From Aestuariivirga sp. (GTDB taxonomy: Bacteria > Pseudomonadota > Alphaproteobacteria > Rhizobiales > Aestuariivirgaceae), in the NCBI RefSeq assembly GCF_020252405.1, contig NZ_JADCDA010000001.1, forward strand, positions 1 through 64,000: a stretch of 64,000 bases of DNA, written 5' to 3'. How positions within the stretch are numbered: the stretch's first letter is position 1; each line of letters opens with the position of its first letter. The translations under genes and the position numbers were made by a program. The notes under the pieces were generated by a model. That model had not been told where the DNA came from and did no database searches. It saw only the letters and a list, made by a program, of their open reading frames with translations. Of the stretch, positions 46,265-55,724 are shown one piece after another.

Positions 46265-46280
46265 GTGCCCCGCCCACTGA

Positions 46281-46310
46281 CCGTCATCCTGGCAAAAGCC
46301 GGGGTGACGG
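46281..46310. repeat. Stem-loop downstream of phoR (R3-type repeat)
   Basis: CCGTCATCC pairs imperfectly with GGGTGACGG around TGGCAAAAGCCGG. The same CCGGC-AAA-GCCGG core is at 40991-41017. It may end or attenuate the phoR transcript before the pstS promoter. Confidence 0.5.
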
Positions 46311-46341
46311 AATTATGTGATTAATATACAGTAGTTTAAGT

Positions 46342-46385
46342 CGTCAGATTTATGTAATTTTACCGTCACATAAGCGTTTTGTGGC
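46342..46385 (+). promoter_or_regulatory. Pho-box-like array (four 11-bp units) upstream of pstS
   Basis: Units CGTCAGATTTA (46342), TGTAATTTTAC (46353), CGTCACATAAG (46364) and CGTTTTGTGGC (46375) run head to tail with 11-bp spacing, the geometry of PhoB binding (TGTCA plus AT-rich part). Units 1 and 3 fit best. It ends 42 bp before the pstS ATG. Confidence 0.6.
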
Positions 46386-46427
46386 ACTCCTAGTGTGCGG
46401 CGGCCCTCAGACAGGAGTAGAAGTAAT

Positions 46428-47468
46428 ATGAAACGTATCCTCTTGACCGCCAGCCTCGTGGCGCTCACTGCCGTGCCGGCCCTTGCGGCGCGCGACCAGA
46501 TCCGCATCGTCGGGTCGTCCACCGTTTATCCCTTCACCACCGCAGTGGCCGAACAGTTCGGCAAGACCAGCGGCATGAAGACGCCGGTGGTCGAAGCGAC
46601 CGGCACCGGCGGCGGCCTTAAGCTGTTCTGCGCCGGCCTGGGCGAGGACAAGCCCGATTTTGCCAATGCCTCGCGCCCCATCAAGAAGGCGGAGTTCGAA
46701 ACCTGCGTGAAGAACGGCGTCACCGAGATCGTCGAGCTTGAGATCGGCTTCGACGGCCTGTCCGTCGCCCAGTCCAAGGACGCGAAGCCGCTGTCCCTCA
46801 CCAAGGAGCAGCTGTTCAGGGCGCTGGCCAAGAACATCCCCGACAAGGATGGCAAGCTTATCCCCAATCCCAACAAGACCTGGAAGGACGTCGATGCGTC
46901 GCTTCCCGATGTGAAGATCGAAGTTCTGGGTCCGCCGCCCACCTCCGGCACGCGTGACAGCTTCGCCGAACTGGCCCTCGAGGCGGGCGCCCTCAAGATC
47001 CCCGCCATGGCTGACCTCAAGAAGTCTGACGCCAAGGCTTTCGAGGCGGTGTGGAAGTCGATCCGCGAGGATGGCGCCTATGTCGAAGCCGGCGAGAACG
47101 ACAACCTGATCGTCCAGAAGCTGGTCGCCAACCCGGCCGCGCTCGGCATCTTCGGTTTCTCCTTCGTCGAGCAGAATGCCAACGCCATCGTGGACATTCC
47201 GATCGACGGCGTGCAGGCCACCTACGAGACCATCGCCGACGGTTCCTACAAGTTGTCGCGCCCGCTGTTCATTTATGCGAAGAACCAGCACGTGGGCAAA
47301 ATCCCCGGCATCGTCGAGTTCATCGCCGAATATGTCTCCGACAAGGCGATCGGCCCGGATGGCTATCTCGCGGCCAAGGGCCTGGTGACCCTTCCGGGCG
47401 CCGAAGCCGACAAGACCCGTGCAGTTGCCAAGAACATGACCGTTCTCACGGCGGCAGACGTCAAGTAA
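46428..47468 (+). CDS. pstS: Phosphate ABC transporter substrate-binding protein PstS
   Basis: Periplasmic phosphate-binding protein of 346 residues. Signal peptide MKRILLTASLVALTAVPALA is followed by the phosphate-loop segments IRIVGSSTVYPFTTAVAE and GPPPTSGTRDSFAEL. It belongs to the larger SphX-like PstS group of alphaproteobacteria. ATG 46428 follows AGGAG by 11 nt. A Pho-box-like array lies upstream and a stem-loop follows the gene. Confidence 0.96.
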   Translation: MKRILLTASLVALTAVPALAARDQIRIVGSSTVYPFTTAVAEQFGKTSGMKTPVVEATGTGGGLKLFCAGLGEDKPDFANASRPIKKAEFETCVKNGVTEIVELEIGFDGLSVAQSKDAKPLSLTKEQLFRALAKNIPDKDGKLIPNPNKTWKDVDASLPDVKIEVLGPPPTSGTRDSFAELALEAGALKIPAMADLKKSDAKAFEAVWKSIREDGAYVEAGENDNLIVQKLVANPAALGIFGFSFVEQNANAIVDIPIDGVQATYETIADGSYKLSRPLFIYAKNQHVGKIPGIVEFIAEYVSDKAIGPDGYLAAKGLVTLPGAEADKTRAVAKNMTVLTAADVK

Positions 47469-47485
47469 CTGCATAAGTGAGGGAT

Positions 47486-47527
47486 CAGGGGGACCGCGGA
47501 TGAACCGGCCCCCTGTTCTTTGTTTTT
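47486..47527 (+). terminator. Stem-loop between pstS and pstC
   Basis: CAGGGGG (47486-47492) pairs with CCCCCTG (47509-47515), followed by TTCTTTGTTTTT. This terminator-like structure lies 18 bp after the pstS stop and 34 bp before pstC, so it can reduce expression of the membrane and ATPase genes relative to pstS. Confidence 0.75.
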
Positions 47528-47548
47528 CCCGCTAGTGTGGAGCGCGCA

Positions 47549-48727
47549 ATGTTCCTGTGGACCGTGCTGCTGATCGTGCTGATGGCCGCCATCGCCTATT
47601 GGGCCGGTCGTGCGCGCGCCGCAGGCCTCGCCGCCACAGGCGGCGCCAGGCTTCATTCGCTTCCCTCCTATCACGGACTCTTCGCCGCCGCCGGGGCCAT
47701 GATCGGCGGCCTGGCGCTGGCCATTGCCGGGGCTCTGATCGTTGGCGCGCAGTCGGCCTTCATGCCCGTGGCAGCCGTCATTGGCGGCGCCATTGGCGCG
47801 GCTCCGCTCTATTCGATGAGCTCGCCCGACTTCCGCGCCCGCAACAGTTTCGAGCGCATCGTGCTGGTGGTGCTTATCTGCTGCTCGGCTGTGGCCATCC
47901 TCACCACCATCGGCATCGTTTTTTCGGTGCTGTTCGAATCGGTGATTTTTTTCCGCTCGGTATCGCCCATCGAATTCCTGTTTGGCACGCATTGGTCGCC
48001 CACCGGCACGCCGCCGTCCTTCGGTCTCATTCCCCTGCTCGCCGGCACGCTGCTGATCACCGCGATCGCCATCGTGGTGGCCGGTCCGCTCGGCCTGCTC
48101 TCGGCCATCTACATGGCGGAATATGCCACGCCGCGCCTGCGGGGCGCGCTGAAGCCGATCCTCGAAATTCTCGCCGGCATTCCCACCGTGGTGCTGGGCT
48201 TCTTCGCCGCGCTGACGGTGGCCCCGCTGATCCGCGGCTCGGGCGAGGCCATGGGGCTCTCGGTCGCCTCCGAATCCGCCCTCGCCGCCGGCCTCGTCAT
48301 GGGCATGATGATCGTGCCGCTGATCTCGTCCCTTTCGGACGACATCATCAACGCGGTGCCGCAGTCGCTGCGTGACGGGTCCTATGCCATGGGGGCCACG
48401 AAATCCGAAACCATCAAGAAAGTGGTGTTGCCCGCGGCGCTTCCCGGCATCGTTTCCGCCTTCATGCTGGCCATTTCGCGCGCCGTGGGCGAAACCATGA
48501 TCGTGGTCATGGCGGCGGGGCTCGCCGCCAACCTGACGGCCAATCCGCTCGCCGCCGTCACCACCATCACGGTGCAGATCGCCACGCTGCTCGTGGGCGA
48601 CCAGGAATTCGATTCGCCCAAGACGCTGTCGGCCTTTGCGCTCGGCTTCGTGCTGTTCTTCTTCACTCTCATCCTCAATTACATCGCACTGCGCATTGTG
48701 CAAAAATACCGGGAACAGTATGACTGA
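47549..48727 (+). CDS. pstC: Phosphate ABC transporter permease PstC
   Basis: Inner-membrane permease of 392 residues. N-terminal segments (MFLWTVLLIVLMAAIAYWAG and others) precede the BPD_transp_1 core; the coupling loop reads GATKSETIKKVVLPAALPGIV. PstC hallmarks are SPIEFLFGTHWSPTGTP and IYMAEYATPRLRGALKPILE. ATG 47549 has GGAG 6 nt upstream; a GTG at 47537 is possible. It overlaps pstA by 8 bp. Confidence 0.95.
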   Translation: MFLWTVLLIVLMAAIAYWAGRARAAGLAATGGARLHSLPSYHGLFAAAGAMIGGLALAIAGALIVGAQSAFMPVAAVIGGAIGAAPLYSMSSPDFRARNSFERIVLVVLICCSAVAILTTIGIVFSVLFESVIFFRSVSPIEFLFGTHWSPTGTPPSFGLIPLLAGTLLITAIAIVVAGPLGLLSAIYMAEYATPRLRGALKPILEILAGIPTVVLGFFAALTVAPLIRGSGEAMGLSVASESALAAGLVMGMMIVPLISSLSDDIINAVPQSLRDGSYAMGATKSETIKKVVLPAALPGIVSAFMLAISRAVGETMIVVMAAGLAANLTANPLAAVTTITVQIATLLVGDQEFDSPKTLSAFALGFVLFFFTLILNYIALRIVQKYREQYD

Positions 48728-50228
48728 GGTTCGGAACGATCTGGTCGCCAAGCGCTACGCCGCCGAACGCCGCTTCCGCTTTTATGGCGCGACGGCGCTG
48801 GCGCTTACCGCGCTGTTCCTGGCGATCCTGCTGACCGACACCGTCATCAAGGGTATTCCCGCCTTCCACGAAACGAGTGTCGAGCTCGACGTGAAGGTCG
48901 ATCCCGCCGAGGTCGATCCCAACAATCCGGTGGGCGGCAACTATGACAAGATGATCAAGGAGGCCTTCCGCGCCGAGTTCCCGGCGGTCGAGGGCCGGAC
49001 CAATCAGAGGGCGCTCACCGCACTCCTCTCCAGCGGCGGCGCGGACGCCTTGCGCGGCATGGTCGTCGCCGATCCCTCGATCATCGGCAAAACCGTCACC
49101 GTGCCCGTGCTGCTCAGCGCCGACGCCGACATGTTCCTGAAAGGAATGCTCACCAGTCAGACCGTCGCCCCCGGCACGGCGGCGCTGCACATCGCCAGGC
49201 TTGACGGCGAGGAGGGCTTTGTCCTCACCGGCGACAAGACGGGCGAGGAGGCCGAGAAGGAGCTGGGCCTCGCGCCGCGTGACGTGGTGCGCTTCAAGGG
49301 CGGCGCCTTGCGCGTCACCGGTGTCGAGAACGGCTACCTGAAGGCCGTGCCGGTGCTGGCGACTGACCCCGCCGTCACCACCGTCGGTCCCGGCCAGTGG
49401 GACATCGTCAGCTTCTCCGTGCCGGAATCGAACCGCCGCATCAATGACAACCAGGCGCTCTGGCTCGACGAGCTGAAACAGGAAGGCCGCATCGAGAACA
49501 GTTTCTCATGGCGCTTCTTCGAGGCGGGCGACTCGCGCGAGCCTGAACTGGCGGGCATCCGCGGCGCATTGGTCGGCTCGCTCCTGACCGTTCTGGTGGC
49601 GATCGCGCTGGCGTTGCCGCTGGGCATCGCCGCGGCGATCTATCTCGAGGAGTTCGCCCCCAAGAACAAATGGACGGATGTGATCGAGGTCAACATCAAC
49701 AATCTCGCGGCCGTGCCCTCGATCATCTTCGGCCTTCTGGGACTTGCGGTGTTCCTCAACTTCTTCGGCCTGCCGCGCTCGGCGCCGCTGGTTGGCGGCC
49801 TGGTGCTGGCGCTCCTCGTGCTCCCCACCATCATCATCGCCTCGCGTGCGGCGCTCAAAGCCGTGCCGCCGTCGATCACCGAAGCCGCGCTGGGCGTCGG
49901 CGCCTCGAAGCAGCAGGCGGTGTTCCAGCATGTGCTGCCCCTGGCGCTGCCCGGCATCATGACCGGCACCATTCTGGGTCTCGCCCGCGCCTTCGGCGAA
50001 ACCGCGCCACTCCTGATGATCGGCATGGTCGCCTTCATCGCCGACATCCCCTCGGGCTTCACCAGCGCGGCCACCGTGCTGCCGGTTCAGGTGTTCCTGT
50101 GGTCGGACCTGCCGGAACTGGCCTTCAGGTCCAAGACGGCGGCCGCCATCATCGTGCTGCTCGTCGTGCTTTTCGCCCTCAACGCCGCCGCCATCTATCT
50201 CCGCAAGCGCTTCGAGCGCCGCTGGTAA
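48720..50228 (+). CDS. pstA: Phosphate ABC transporter permease PstA with DUF3333 domain
   Basis: Partner permease of 502 residues, much longer than E. coli PstA (about 296). The extra length is a periplasmic insert after the first membrane segment (about residues 50-270), the DUF3333 region of alphaproteobacterial PstA. The permease core follows, with [10 protein letters not shown]-like [20 protein letters not shown] and the coupling loop [25 protein letters not shown] 48720 lies inside the pstC end. An in-frame start at 48636 would be inside pstC coding and is not used. Confidence 0.95.
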   Translation: MTEVRNDLVAKRYAAERRFRFYGATALALTALFLAILLTDTVIKGIPAFHETSVELDVKVDPAEVDPNNPVGGNYDKMIKEAFRAEFPAVEGRTNQRALTALLSSGGADALRGMVVADPSIIGKTVTVPVLLSADADMFLKGMLTSQTVAPGTAALHIARLDGEEGFVLTGDKTGEEAEKELGLAPRDVVRFKGGALRVTGVENGYLKAVPVLATDPAVTTVGPGQWDIVSFSVPESNRRINDNQALWLDELKQEGRIENSFSWRFFEAGDSREPELAGIRGALVGSLLTVLVAIALALPLGIAAAIYLEEFAPKNKWTDVIEVNINNLAAVPSIIFGLLGLAVFLNFFGLPRSAPLVGGLVLALLVLPTIIIASRAALKAVPPSITEAALGVGASKQQAVFQHVLPLALPGIMTGTILGLARAFGETAPLLMIGMVAFIADIPSGFTSAATVLPVQVFLWSDLPELAFRSKTAAAIIVLLVVLFALNAAAIYLRKRFERRW

Positions 50229-50239
50229 GGATAAACATC

Positions 50240-51061
50240 ATGAACGCCCCCGTCCCCCACCAGACCCTCGTCACCCCCGAAAAGCCCAAGGCGCTCGCCA
50301 GCGGCCAGTTCAAGGTCACGGCACGCGGCGTCGATGTGTATTACGGCGACAAGCAAGCCATCAAGAGCCTGTCGATCGACATTCCGGACCGCTCCGTCTC
50401 GGCCTTCATCGGGCCTTCGGGCTGCGGCAAGTCCACCTTCCTGCGCTGCATCAACCGCATGAACGATACCATCCCCACCTGCCGCGTGACGGGCCTCATC
50501 GATGTCGACAAGCACGACATCTACGATCCCAAGATCGACGTCGTGCAGCTGCGCGCCAAGGTGGGCATGGTGTTCCAGAAGCCCAATCCCTTCCCCAAGT
50601 CGATCTACGAGAACGTGGCCTATGGCCCGCGCATCCACGGGCTCGCCGCCGGCAAGACCGAGCTTGACACGATCGTCGAGCAGAGTCTGCGCAAGGCGGG
50701 CCTCTGGGAAGAGGCGAAGGACCGGCTTGCCCAGCCGGGCACGGGCCTCTCCGGCGGCCAGCAGCAGCGCCTGTGCATCGCCCGCGCCATTGCGGTCAAC
50801 CCCGAGGTGATCCTGATGGACGAGCCGTGCTCGGCGCTCGACCCCATCGCCACGGCCCGGATCGAGGAACTCATCGACGAGCTCCGCCAGAATTACTGCA
50901 TCGTCATCGTCACCCACTCCATGCAGCAGGCAGCCCGCGTCTCGCAGCTCACGGCCTTCTTCCACCTCGGCACGCTGGTGGAATATGGCGACACCGACGA
51001 GATGTTCACCGCGCCGCAGGAAAAGCGCACTCAGGACTACATCACGGGCCGCTTCGGCTGA
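50240..51061 (+). CDS. pstB: Phosphate ABC transporter ATP-binding protein PstB
   Basis: ATPase of the Pst importer, 273 residues. Walker A GPSGCGKS (58-65), [19 protein letters not shown] (typical of PstB), Q-loop [20 protein letters not shown], signature [14 protein letters not shown] and Walker [14 protein letters not shown] are all present. ATG 50240 is 12 bp after pstA. Confidence 0.97.
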   Translation: MNAPVPHQTLVTPEKPKALASGQFKVTARGVDVYYGDKQAIKSLSIDIPDRSVSAFIGPSGCGKSTFLRCINRMNDTIPTCRVTGLIDVDKHDIYDPKIDVVQLRAKVGMVFQKPNPFPKSIYENVAYGPRIHGLAAGKTELDTIVEQSLRKAGLWEEAKDRLAQPGTGLSGGQQQRLCIARAIAVNPEVILMDEPCSALDPIATARIEELIDELRQNYCIVIVTHSMQQAARVSQLTAFFHLGTLVEYGDTDEMFTAPQEKRTQDYITGRFG

Positions 51062-51080
51062 GCCCTTGGGAGATCAAGAC

Positions 51081-51803
51081 ATGACCGATCACACCGTCAA
51101 GTCCTATGACGACGACCTGAGCCAGCTCAAGACCATGCTCGCCCAGATGGGCGGCCTCGTCGAACAGCAGCTTGACGACGCCATTGACGCGCTGACGCGG
51201 CGCGACACCGCGCTCGCCGACCGCGTGATCCAGATCGACGAGCGTGTCGATGTGCTTGAGCACCAGATCGAGGAGAAGGCGATCCTCACCATCGCCCGGC
51301 GCCAGCCCGTGGCGCGCGACCTGCGCGAAATCATGGTGGCGATCCGCGTATCGTCCGACCTCGAGCGCATCGGCGACCTCGCCAAGAACACCGCCAAGCG
51401 CACCCATGCCTTGTCGGACCAGCTGCCGAGGAAGCTCATGGCGGGCGTCACCCGCATGGGCCGTCTCGCCCAGGTGGAGCTCAAGAACATCCTCGACGCC
51501 TATTCGCACTCCGACGCCGGCATGGCGATGGAGGTGTGGCGCTCCGATGAGGAGCTCGACGCGCTGTACAATTCGATCTTCCGCGAGCTGCTTACTTACA
51601 TGATGGAGGACCCGCGCAACATTTCGCTGTGCACGCATCTCCTGTTCGGCGCCAAGAACATGGAGCGCATCGGTGACCATGCGACGAACATCGCCGAGAA
51701 CATCCACTATCTTGTCCATGGCAAGCCGCTGGGCGAGGGCCGCCCGAAGAAGGACGTGACCGCCGCCATGCGCATCGACCTCGAGGGATCGGAAGACAGA
51801 TGA
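51081..51803 (+). CDS. phoU: Phosphate signalling protein PhoU
   Basis: Peripheral regulator of 240 residues that links Pst activity to PhoR and prevents signalling in high phosphate. Two three-helix PhoU repeats are seen: ARDLREIMVAIRVSSDLERIGDLA in the first and GAKNMERIGDHATNIAEN in the second, both with the metal-binding E(D)xxRIGD pattern. Its end overlaps phoB by four bases (ATGA). Confidence 0.97.
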   Translation: MTDHTVKSYDDDLSQLKTMLAQMGGLVEQQLDDAIDALTRRDTALADRVIQIDERVDVLEHQIEEKAILTIARRQPVARDLREIMVAIRVSSDLERIGDLAKNTAKRTHALSDQLPRKLMAGVTRMGRLAQVELKNILDAYSHSDAGMAMEVWRSDEELDALYNSIFRELLTYMMEDPRNISLCTHLLFGAKNMERIGDHATNIAENIHYLVHGKPLGEGRPKKDVTAAMRIDLEGSEDR

Positions 51804-52501
51804 GCGTTTCGATCCTTGTTGTCGAAGACGAGGAACCGATTCAGATTTTGCTCAGCTATAATCTGGAATCGGAAGGTTATCGCGTGCGCCACACGGCGGA
51901 AGGCGAGGAGGTGGCGCAGCTCGTCGCCGGCGAGCGGCCCGACCTCATCGTGCTGGACTGGATGCTGCCGGGGATATCGGGAATCGAGGTCTGCCGCCTG
52001 CTGCGCGCCAAGCCCGAGACGCGCGACATTCCCATCATCATGCTCACGGCGCGCAGCGAGGAGGCGGAGCGCGTGCGCGGCCTCGCCACCGGCGCTGACG
52101 ACTACATGGTGAAGCCCTTCTCGGTGCCGGAGCTGCTCGCCCGCATCCGAACCATCCTGCGCCGGGTGAACCCCGATGCGGTGGCCGACCAGCTGAAGGC
52201 GGGCGATCTCTCGCTCGACCGCAAGACGAGGCGGGTGACCCGCGCGACGCGCGACGTGAACCTGTCGCCCACCGAGTTCAAGCTGCTCGAACACCTGATG
52301 AGGAACCCCGGCCGCGTCTATTCCCGCGCGCAATTGCTCGACACGGTGTGGGGTCATGACGTCTATGTCGACGAGCGCACGGTCGATGTGCATGTCGGCC
52401 GTCTGAGAAAGTCGCTCAGCCGCGGCCGCGAGATGGACCCGATCCGCACCGTGCGCGGGATGGGCTATTCCTTCGACGAGAGGTTCGGGCGGACGAACTA
52501 G
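51800..52501 (+). CDS. phoB: Phosphate regulon response regulator PhoB
   Basis: OmpR-type activator of 233 residues. The receiver has acidic pair ED (residues 9-10 region), phospho-acceptor D53 in IVLDWMLPG, and the conserved K in DDYMVKPFS. The DNA-binding winged helix covers about 135-230 with SPTEFKLLEHLMRNPGRVYSR and VDVHVGRLRKSL. It would bind the array at 46342-46385. Last gene of the pho-pst operon; convergent with gcrA. Confidence 0.97.
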   Translation: MSVSILVVEDEEPIQILLSYNLESEGYRVRHTAEGEEVAQLVAGERPDLIVLDWMLPGISGIEVCRLLRAKPETRDIPIIMLTARSEEAERVRGLATGADDYMVKPFSVPELLARIRTILRRVNPDAVADQLKAGDLSLDRKTRRVTRATRDVNLSPTEFKLLEHLMRNPGRVYSRAQLLDTVWGHDVYVDERTVDVHVGRLRKSLSRGREMDPIRTVRGMGYSFDERFGRTN

Positions 52502-52572
52502 GCCAACGGCCACCGCACCCTCTTCATCATCGCCGGGCTTGTTGTTTGGACCGGGGACATGGTTGACGCCCC

Positions 52573-52602
52573 AAAAAAGATGCCCGGGACGCGCCCGGGC
52601 AT
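52573..52602 (-). terminator. Rho-independent terminator of gcrA
   Basis: ATGCCCGGG (52580-52588) pairs with CCCGGGCAT (52594-52602) around ACGCG. On the minus strand the stem is followed by C and six T (52578-52573). It is 23 bp beyond the gcrA stop. Confidence 0.85.
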
Positions 52603-52625
52603 GATGAACGTGATGAGCAGTCGTC

Positions 52626-53162
52626 TCATCCGAAATTCACCTTGCGGTTCCGCCGGTCCTGCATAGGCTGGTAGGCGAGCCTGGCGTGGTATTCGCAGTA
52701 GGGCGAGCCTTCGCGGGGGCCGTGTCCGCAGAAGCAGAATTCTTCCGATCCCGGATCGCCGATCGGCCATTTGCAGGTCTTGTCGGAGAGGTGCAGTATC
52801 GTAACCCGCCCGTCCTTCGGCAGATCGACGAGGCGCAGCGGCTGCGGCTCGGGGATCGCCGCCGGGCGAATATGGGTCTCGGCCCGCATCGTCGGCTTCA
52901 GCGCCGCGGAGCCGGCGGTGGGCATGCTGGGCATCGAGCTTCCGGCGCGCGGAGGAAGGCTGGGCTCGCGCTGCTTCCGGGGTTCGCGGGGGGCGGTGAC
53001 GCGCTGCTGCTGCACCCGGCCCGACAGATTGAGGCGGTGCACCTTGCCGATCACCGCATTGCGGGTGACGCCATTGCCGAGGCGGCCGGCGATCTGGCTG
53101 GCGCTCAGGCCCTCCGTCCAGAGTTTCTTCAGAAGTTCAACGCGCTCATCAGTCCAGGACAA
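52626..53162 (-). CDS. gcrA: GcrA family cell-cycle regulator
   Basis: Alphaproteobacterial regulator that binds sigma-70 RNA polymerase and activates promoters carrying CcrM-methylated GANTC sites. The 178-residue product begins SWTDERVELLKKLWTEGLSASQIAGRLGN, the diagnostic N-terminal HTH, and ends with the sigma-interacting domain CKWPIGDPGSEEFCFCGH and PYCEYHARLAY. The start is a TTG at 53162, with GGAGGGG 5 nt upstream; GcrA proteins start exactly here. A longer ATG frame to 53249 would add 29 unconserved residues. The divergent region to argD is rich in GANTC. Confidence 0.93.
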   Translation of the reverse strand: MSWTDERVELLKKLWTEGLSASQIAGRLGNGVTRNAVIGKVHRLNLSGRVQQQRVTAPREPRKQREPSLPPRAGSSMPSMPTAGSAALKPTMRAETHIRPAAIPEPQPLRLVDLPKDGRVTILHLSDKTCKWPIGDPGSEEFCFCGHGPREGSPYCEYHARLAYQPMQDRRNRKVNFG

Positions 53163-53203
53163 TTTCGCCCCTCCAAGATTGATTTCATGCTGTGCCGACA
53201 ACG

Positions 53204-53476
53204 GAATCCCCCGTTCTTCGCCGGATCTGCTCCGTTCCGGCGTGTTCATTCACCAAACTGACCGTTAGCCGCTACATCTCGTAGCTGATGGCGGCAACCC
53301 TACAATATGCGGTGGTTCACCCGCAACCTTCCGCGCCGGAATCGAACCCGTTTTCCCCAGTTTCCGTGCCAGGCGCCTTGCTTAACCAAACCTTATCAGG
53401 GGCAGGAATCGGCTGTCCCTGCGCTGTTTTGACTCAGTGTGGACAACCGTGAATCACGCCCTGAACGGCGTGAATC
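53204..53476. promoter_or_regulatory. GANTC (CcrM site) cluster between gcrA and argD
   Basis: Six GANTC sites lie at 53204, 53339, 53406, 53431, 53451 and 53472, five of them within 138 bp. The last two flank a perfect inverted repeat TCACGCC/GGCGTGA (6-bp centre). The region holds the divergent promoters of gcrA and argD; otherwise the 429-bp gap contains the argD promoter and leader. Confidence 0.6.
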
Positions 53477-53496
53477 ATCCAGCCGTCCCGGCGTCA

Positions 53497-53525
53497 TTGA
53501 CCCCGCGCGGCCTTGGAATTATAAG
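53497..53525 (+). promoter_or_regulatory. Sigma-70 promoter of argD
   Basis: TTGACC (53497-53502), exactly 17 bp, TATAAG (53520-53525). The predicted start is near 53532, giving a leader of about 60 nt. A GANTC site lies 20 bp upstream. Confidence 0.7.
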
Positions 53526-53540
53526 CTTTCTGCGGCGAGG

Positions 53541-53568
53541 CGCCCACCCAACACGGCGGGCGTCTTTT
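53541..53568 (+). terminator. Terminator-like hairpin in the argD leader
   Basis: CGCCCACC (53541-53548) pairs with GGCGGGCG (53555-53562) with one mismatch, followed by TCTTTT. It sits between the promoter and the argD ATG (53592), where it could attenuate transcription. Confidence 0.5.
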
Positions 53569-53591
53569 GATTTCAATATCAGGGTTCTGCC

Positions 53592-54770
53592 ATGATCACG
53601 CCCGTTCTCCCCACCTATGCCCGTGCGAAGGTTGCCTTCGACAGGGGCGAGGGCGCGCGCGTCTTCACGCCCGAGGGCGAGGCCTACCTCGATTTCGGCG
53701 CGGGCGTTGCAGTGACCAGCTGCGGCCATGCCCATCCGCACCTGGTGGAAGCGCTTACCGACCAGGCCAAAAAGATCTGGCACACCTCAAACCTCTATCA
53801 GATGCCGGGGCAGGAGAAGCTTGCCCAACGGCTGATCGAGAACAGCTTCGCCAACACGGTGTTCTTCACCAATTCCGGCGCGGAGGCGCTCGAATGCGCG
53901 ATCAAGATGGCGCGCAAGCACCAGTCCGCCACGGGCCACCCGGAGCGCTGTCGCCTCATCACCTTCGAGGGCGCCTTCCATGGCCGGACACTGGCCACCA
54001 TCGCGGCCGGCGGCCAGGCCAAATATCTTGAGGGCTTCGGCCCCAAGGTCGAGGGCTTCGACCAGGCGCCCTTCGGCGACCATGAGGCGCTGAAAGCGGC
54101 GATCGGGCCCGAGACGGCCGGCATCCTCATCGAACCCGTGCAGGGCGAGGGCGGCATCCGCCCGGTGCCGCCGCAGTGCCTCAGGGGCCTGCGCGCGCTG
54201 TGCGACGAACACGGCCTGCTGCTGATCTTCGACGAGGTGCAGACGGGCGTGGGGCGCACCGGCAAGCTCTTTGCCCATGAATGGGCGGGCGTCACGCCGG
54301 ACATCATGGCCATCGCCAAGGGCATCGGCGGCGGCTTTCCCATCGGCGCCTGCCTCGCCACCGAAAAGGCCGCTGTCGGCATGACCGCGGGCACCCATGG
54401 CTCGACCTTCGGCGGCAATCCGCTGGCCACGGCGGTGGCCAATGCCGTGCTCGATGTGATCCTTGCGGAGGGCTTCCTCGCAGGCGTGCAGCAGCGCGCC
54501 CTTACGCTGAAGCAGAAGCTCGCCGCGCTGAAGGATTCCCACCCGGCGATCATCGAGGACATTCGCGGCCAGGGACTGATGATGGGCATCAAGTGCAAGG
54601 CGCCCAACACCGCCCTCCAGGCGGCGGCGCTCGACCAGCGCCTCCTCACCATCGGCGCGGGCGACAATGTGGTGCGCCTGCTGCCGCCGCTCATCGTCAC
54701 CGACGCGGACATCGCCGAAGCCATGGACAAGCTCGACCGCGCCTGCAAGGCGCTCGAAGCCACGGCCTGA
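53592..54770 (+). CDS. argD: Acetylornithine aminotransferase
   Basis: PLP-dependent class III aminotransferase of 392 residues, making N-acetylornithine from N-acetylglutamate semialdehyde. Typical features are [18 protein letters not shown], the cofactor-binding [36 protein letters not shown] and the PLP lysine in [15 protein letters not shown]. It probably also serves in lysine synthesis as succinyldiaminopimelate aminotransferase. Followed 12 bp later by argF. Confidence 0.95.
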   Translation: MITPVLPTYARAKVAFDRGEGARVFTPEGEAYLDFGAGVAVTSCGHAHPHLVEALTDQAKKIWHTSNLYQMPGQEKLAQRLIENSFANTVFFTNSGAEALECAIKMARKHQSATGHPERCRLITFEGAFHGRTLATIAAGGQAKYLEGFGPKVEGFDQAPFGDHEALKAAIGPETAGILIEPVQGEGGIRPVPPQCLRGLRALCDEHGLLLIFDEVQTGVGRTGKLFAHEWAGVTPDIMAIAKGIGGGFPIGACLATEKAAVGMTAGTHGSTFGGNPLATAVANAVLDVILAEGFLAGVQQRALTLKQKLAALKDSHPAIIEDIRGQGLMMGIKCKAPNTALQAAALDQRLLTIGAGDNVVRLLPPLIVTDADIAEAMDKLDRACKALEATA

Positions 54771-54782
54771 CCTTTCACTCCC

Positions 54783-55724
54783 ATGACGGTTCCCATGAGT
54801 TCTCCGAAGCATTTTCTCGATATCGCCGATCTTGACGCATCAGCGCTGAACGGCATCATCGCCGCGGCGCGCGCCATGAAGGATGCGCGCAAAGGGCGCC
54901 CCAGGGGCCAGCGCGAGACGGACGAGCCGCTGAGGGGCCGGATGCTGGCCCTCATCTTCGAGCGGCCCTCGACGCGCACGCGCGTGTCCTTCGAGGTCGG
55001 CATGCGCCAGCTCGGCGGCGAGACCCTCGTGCTGTCCTCGAACGACATGCAGCTCGGCCGCGGCGAGACCATCGCCGACACGGCGCGCGTTCTCTCCCGC
55101 TATGTCGATGCCATCATGATCCGCGCGGCGAGGCATTCGCACCTCACGGAACTTGCCGCGGCGGCCGCCGTTCCGGTGATCAACGGCCTCACCAACCTCA
55201 CCCACCCCTGCCAGGTGATGGCCGACGTGATGACGCTCGAGGAACATCTGGGGCCTTTGAGGAATCTCACCGTGAGCTGGGTGGGCGACGGCAACAATGT
55301 CGCCGCCTCGTGGATCCAGGCGGTGGGCCGCATGGGCGGCAGGCTGAGGATCGGCGCGCCGGAGGAACTGGCCCCTGTGCCCGAGGTGATGGCCTGGGCC
55401 AGGGCGCAGGGTGCCGACGTCTCCCTGATGACGTCTCCTGAGGAAGCGGTGGAAGGGGCGGACTGCGTGATCACCGATGCCTGGGTGTCGATGCACGACA
55501 CCGATGGCGAGACGCGGCACAATCTGCTCAAGCCCTATCAGGTCAATGGCGCGCTGATGGGGCTGGCGAAGCCCAATGCCAAATTCATGCACTGCCTGCC
55601 CGCCCATCGCGGCGAGGAGGTGACGGACGAGGTGATGGACTCGCGGAATTCGCTGATCTGGGATGAGGCGGAAAACCGCCTCCATGTGCAGAAGTCGATC
55701 CTGCTGCACTGCCTGGGGGCATGA
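54783..55724 (+). CDS. argF: Ornithine carbamoyltransferase
   Basis: Makes citrulline from ornithine and carbamoyl phosphate; 313 residues. Carbamoyl-phosphate loop [27 protein letters not shown], the ornithine SMG-like loop region VSMHDTD and the catalytic [13 protein letters not shown] are present. ATG 54783 is used; ATG 54795 (SSPKHFLDI) is possible. It overlaps hslO by four bases. Confidence 0.96.
   Translation: MTVPMSSPKHFLDIADLDASALNGIIAAARAMKDARKGRPRGQRETDEPLRGRMLALIFERPSTRTRVSFEVGMRQLGGETLVLSSNDMQLGRGETIADTARVLSRYVDAIMIRAARHSHLTELAAAAAVPVINGLTNLTHPCQVMADVMTLEEHLGPLRNLTVSWVGDGNNVAASWIQAVGRMGGRLRIGAPEELAPVPEVMAWARAQGADVSLMTSPEEAVEGADCVITDAWVSMHDTDGETRHNLLKPYQVNGALMGLAKPNAKFMHCLPAHRGEEVTDEVMDSRNSLIWDEAENRLHVQKSILLHCLGA

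Noticed and set aside
48636-48719. Upstream start for pstA inside pstC
   Set aside because: It would add residues overlapping the pstC membrane segment; ATG 48720 gives the normal PstA N-terminus.
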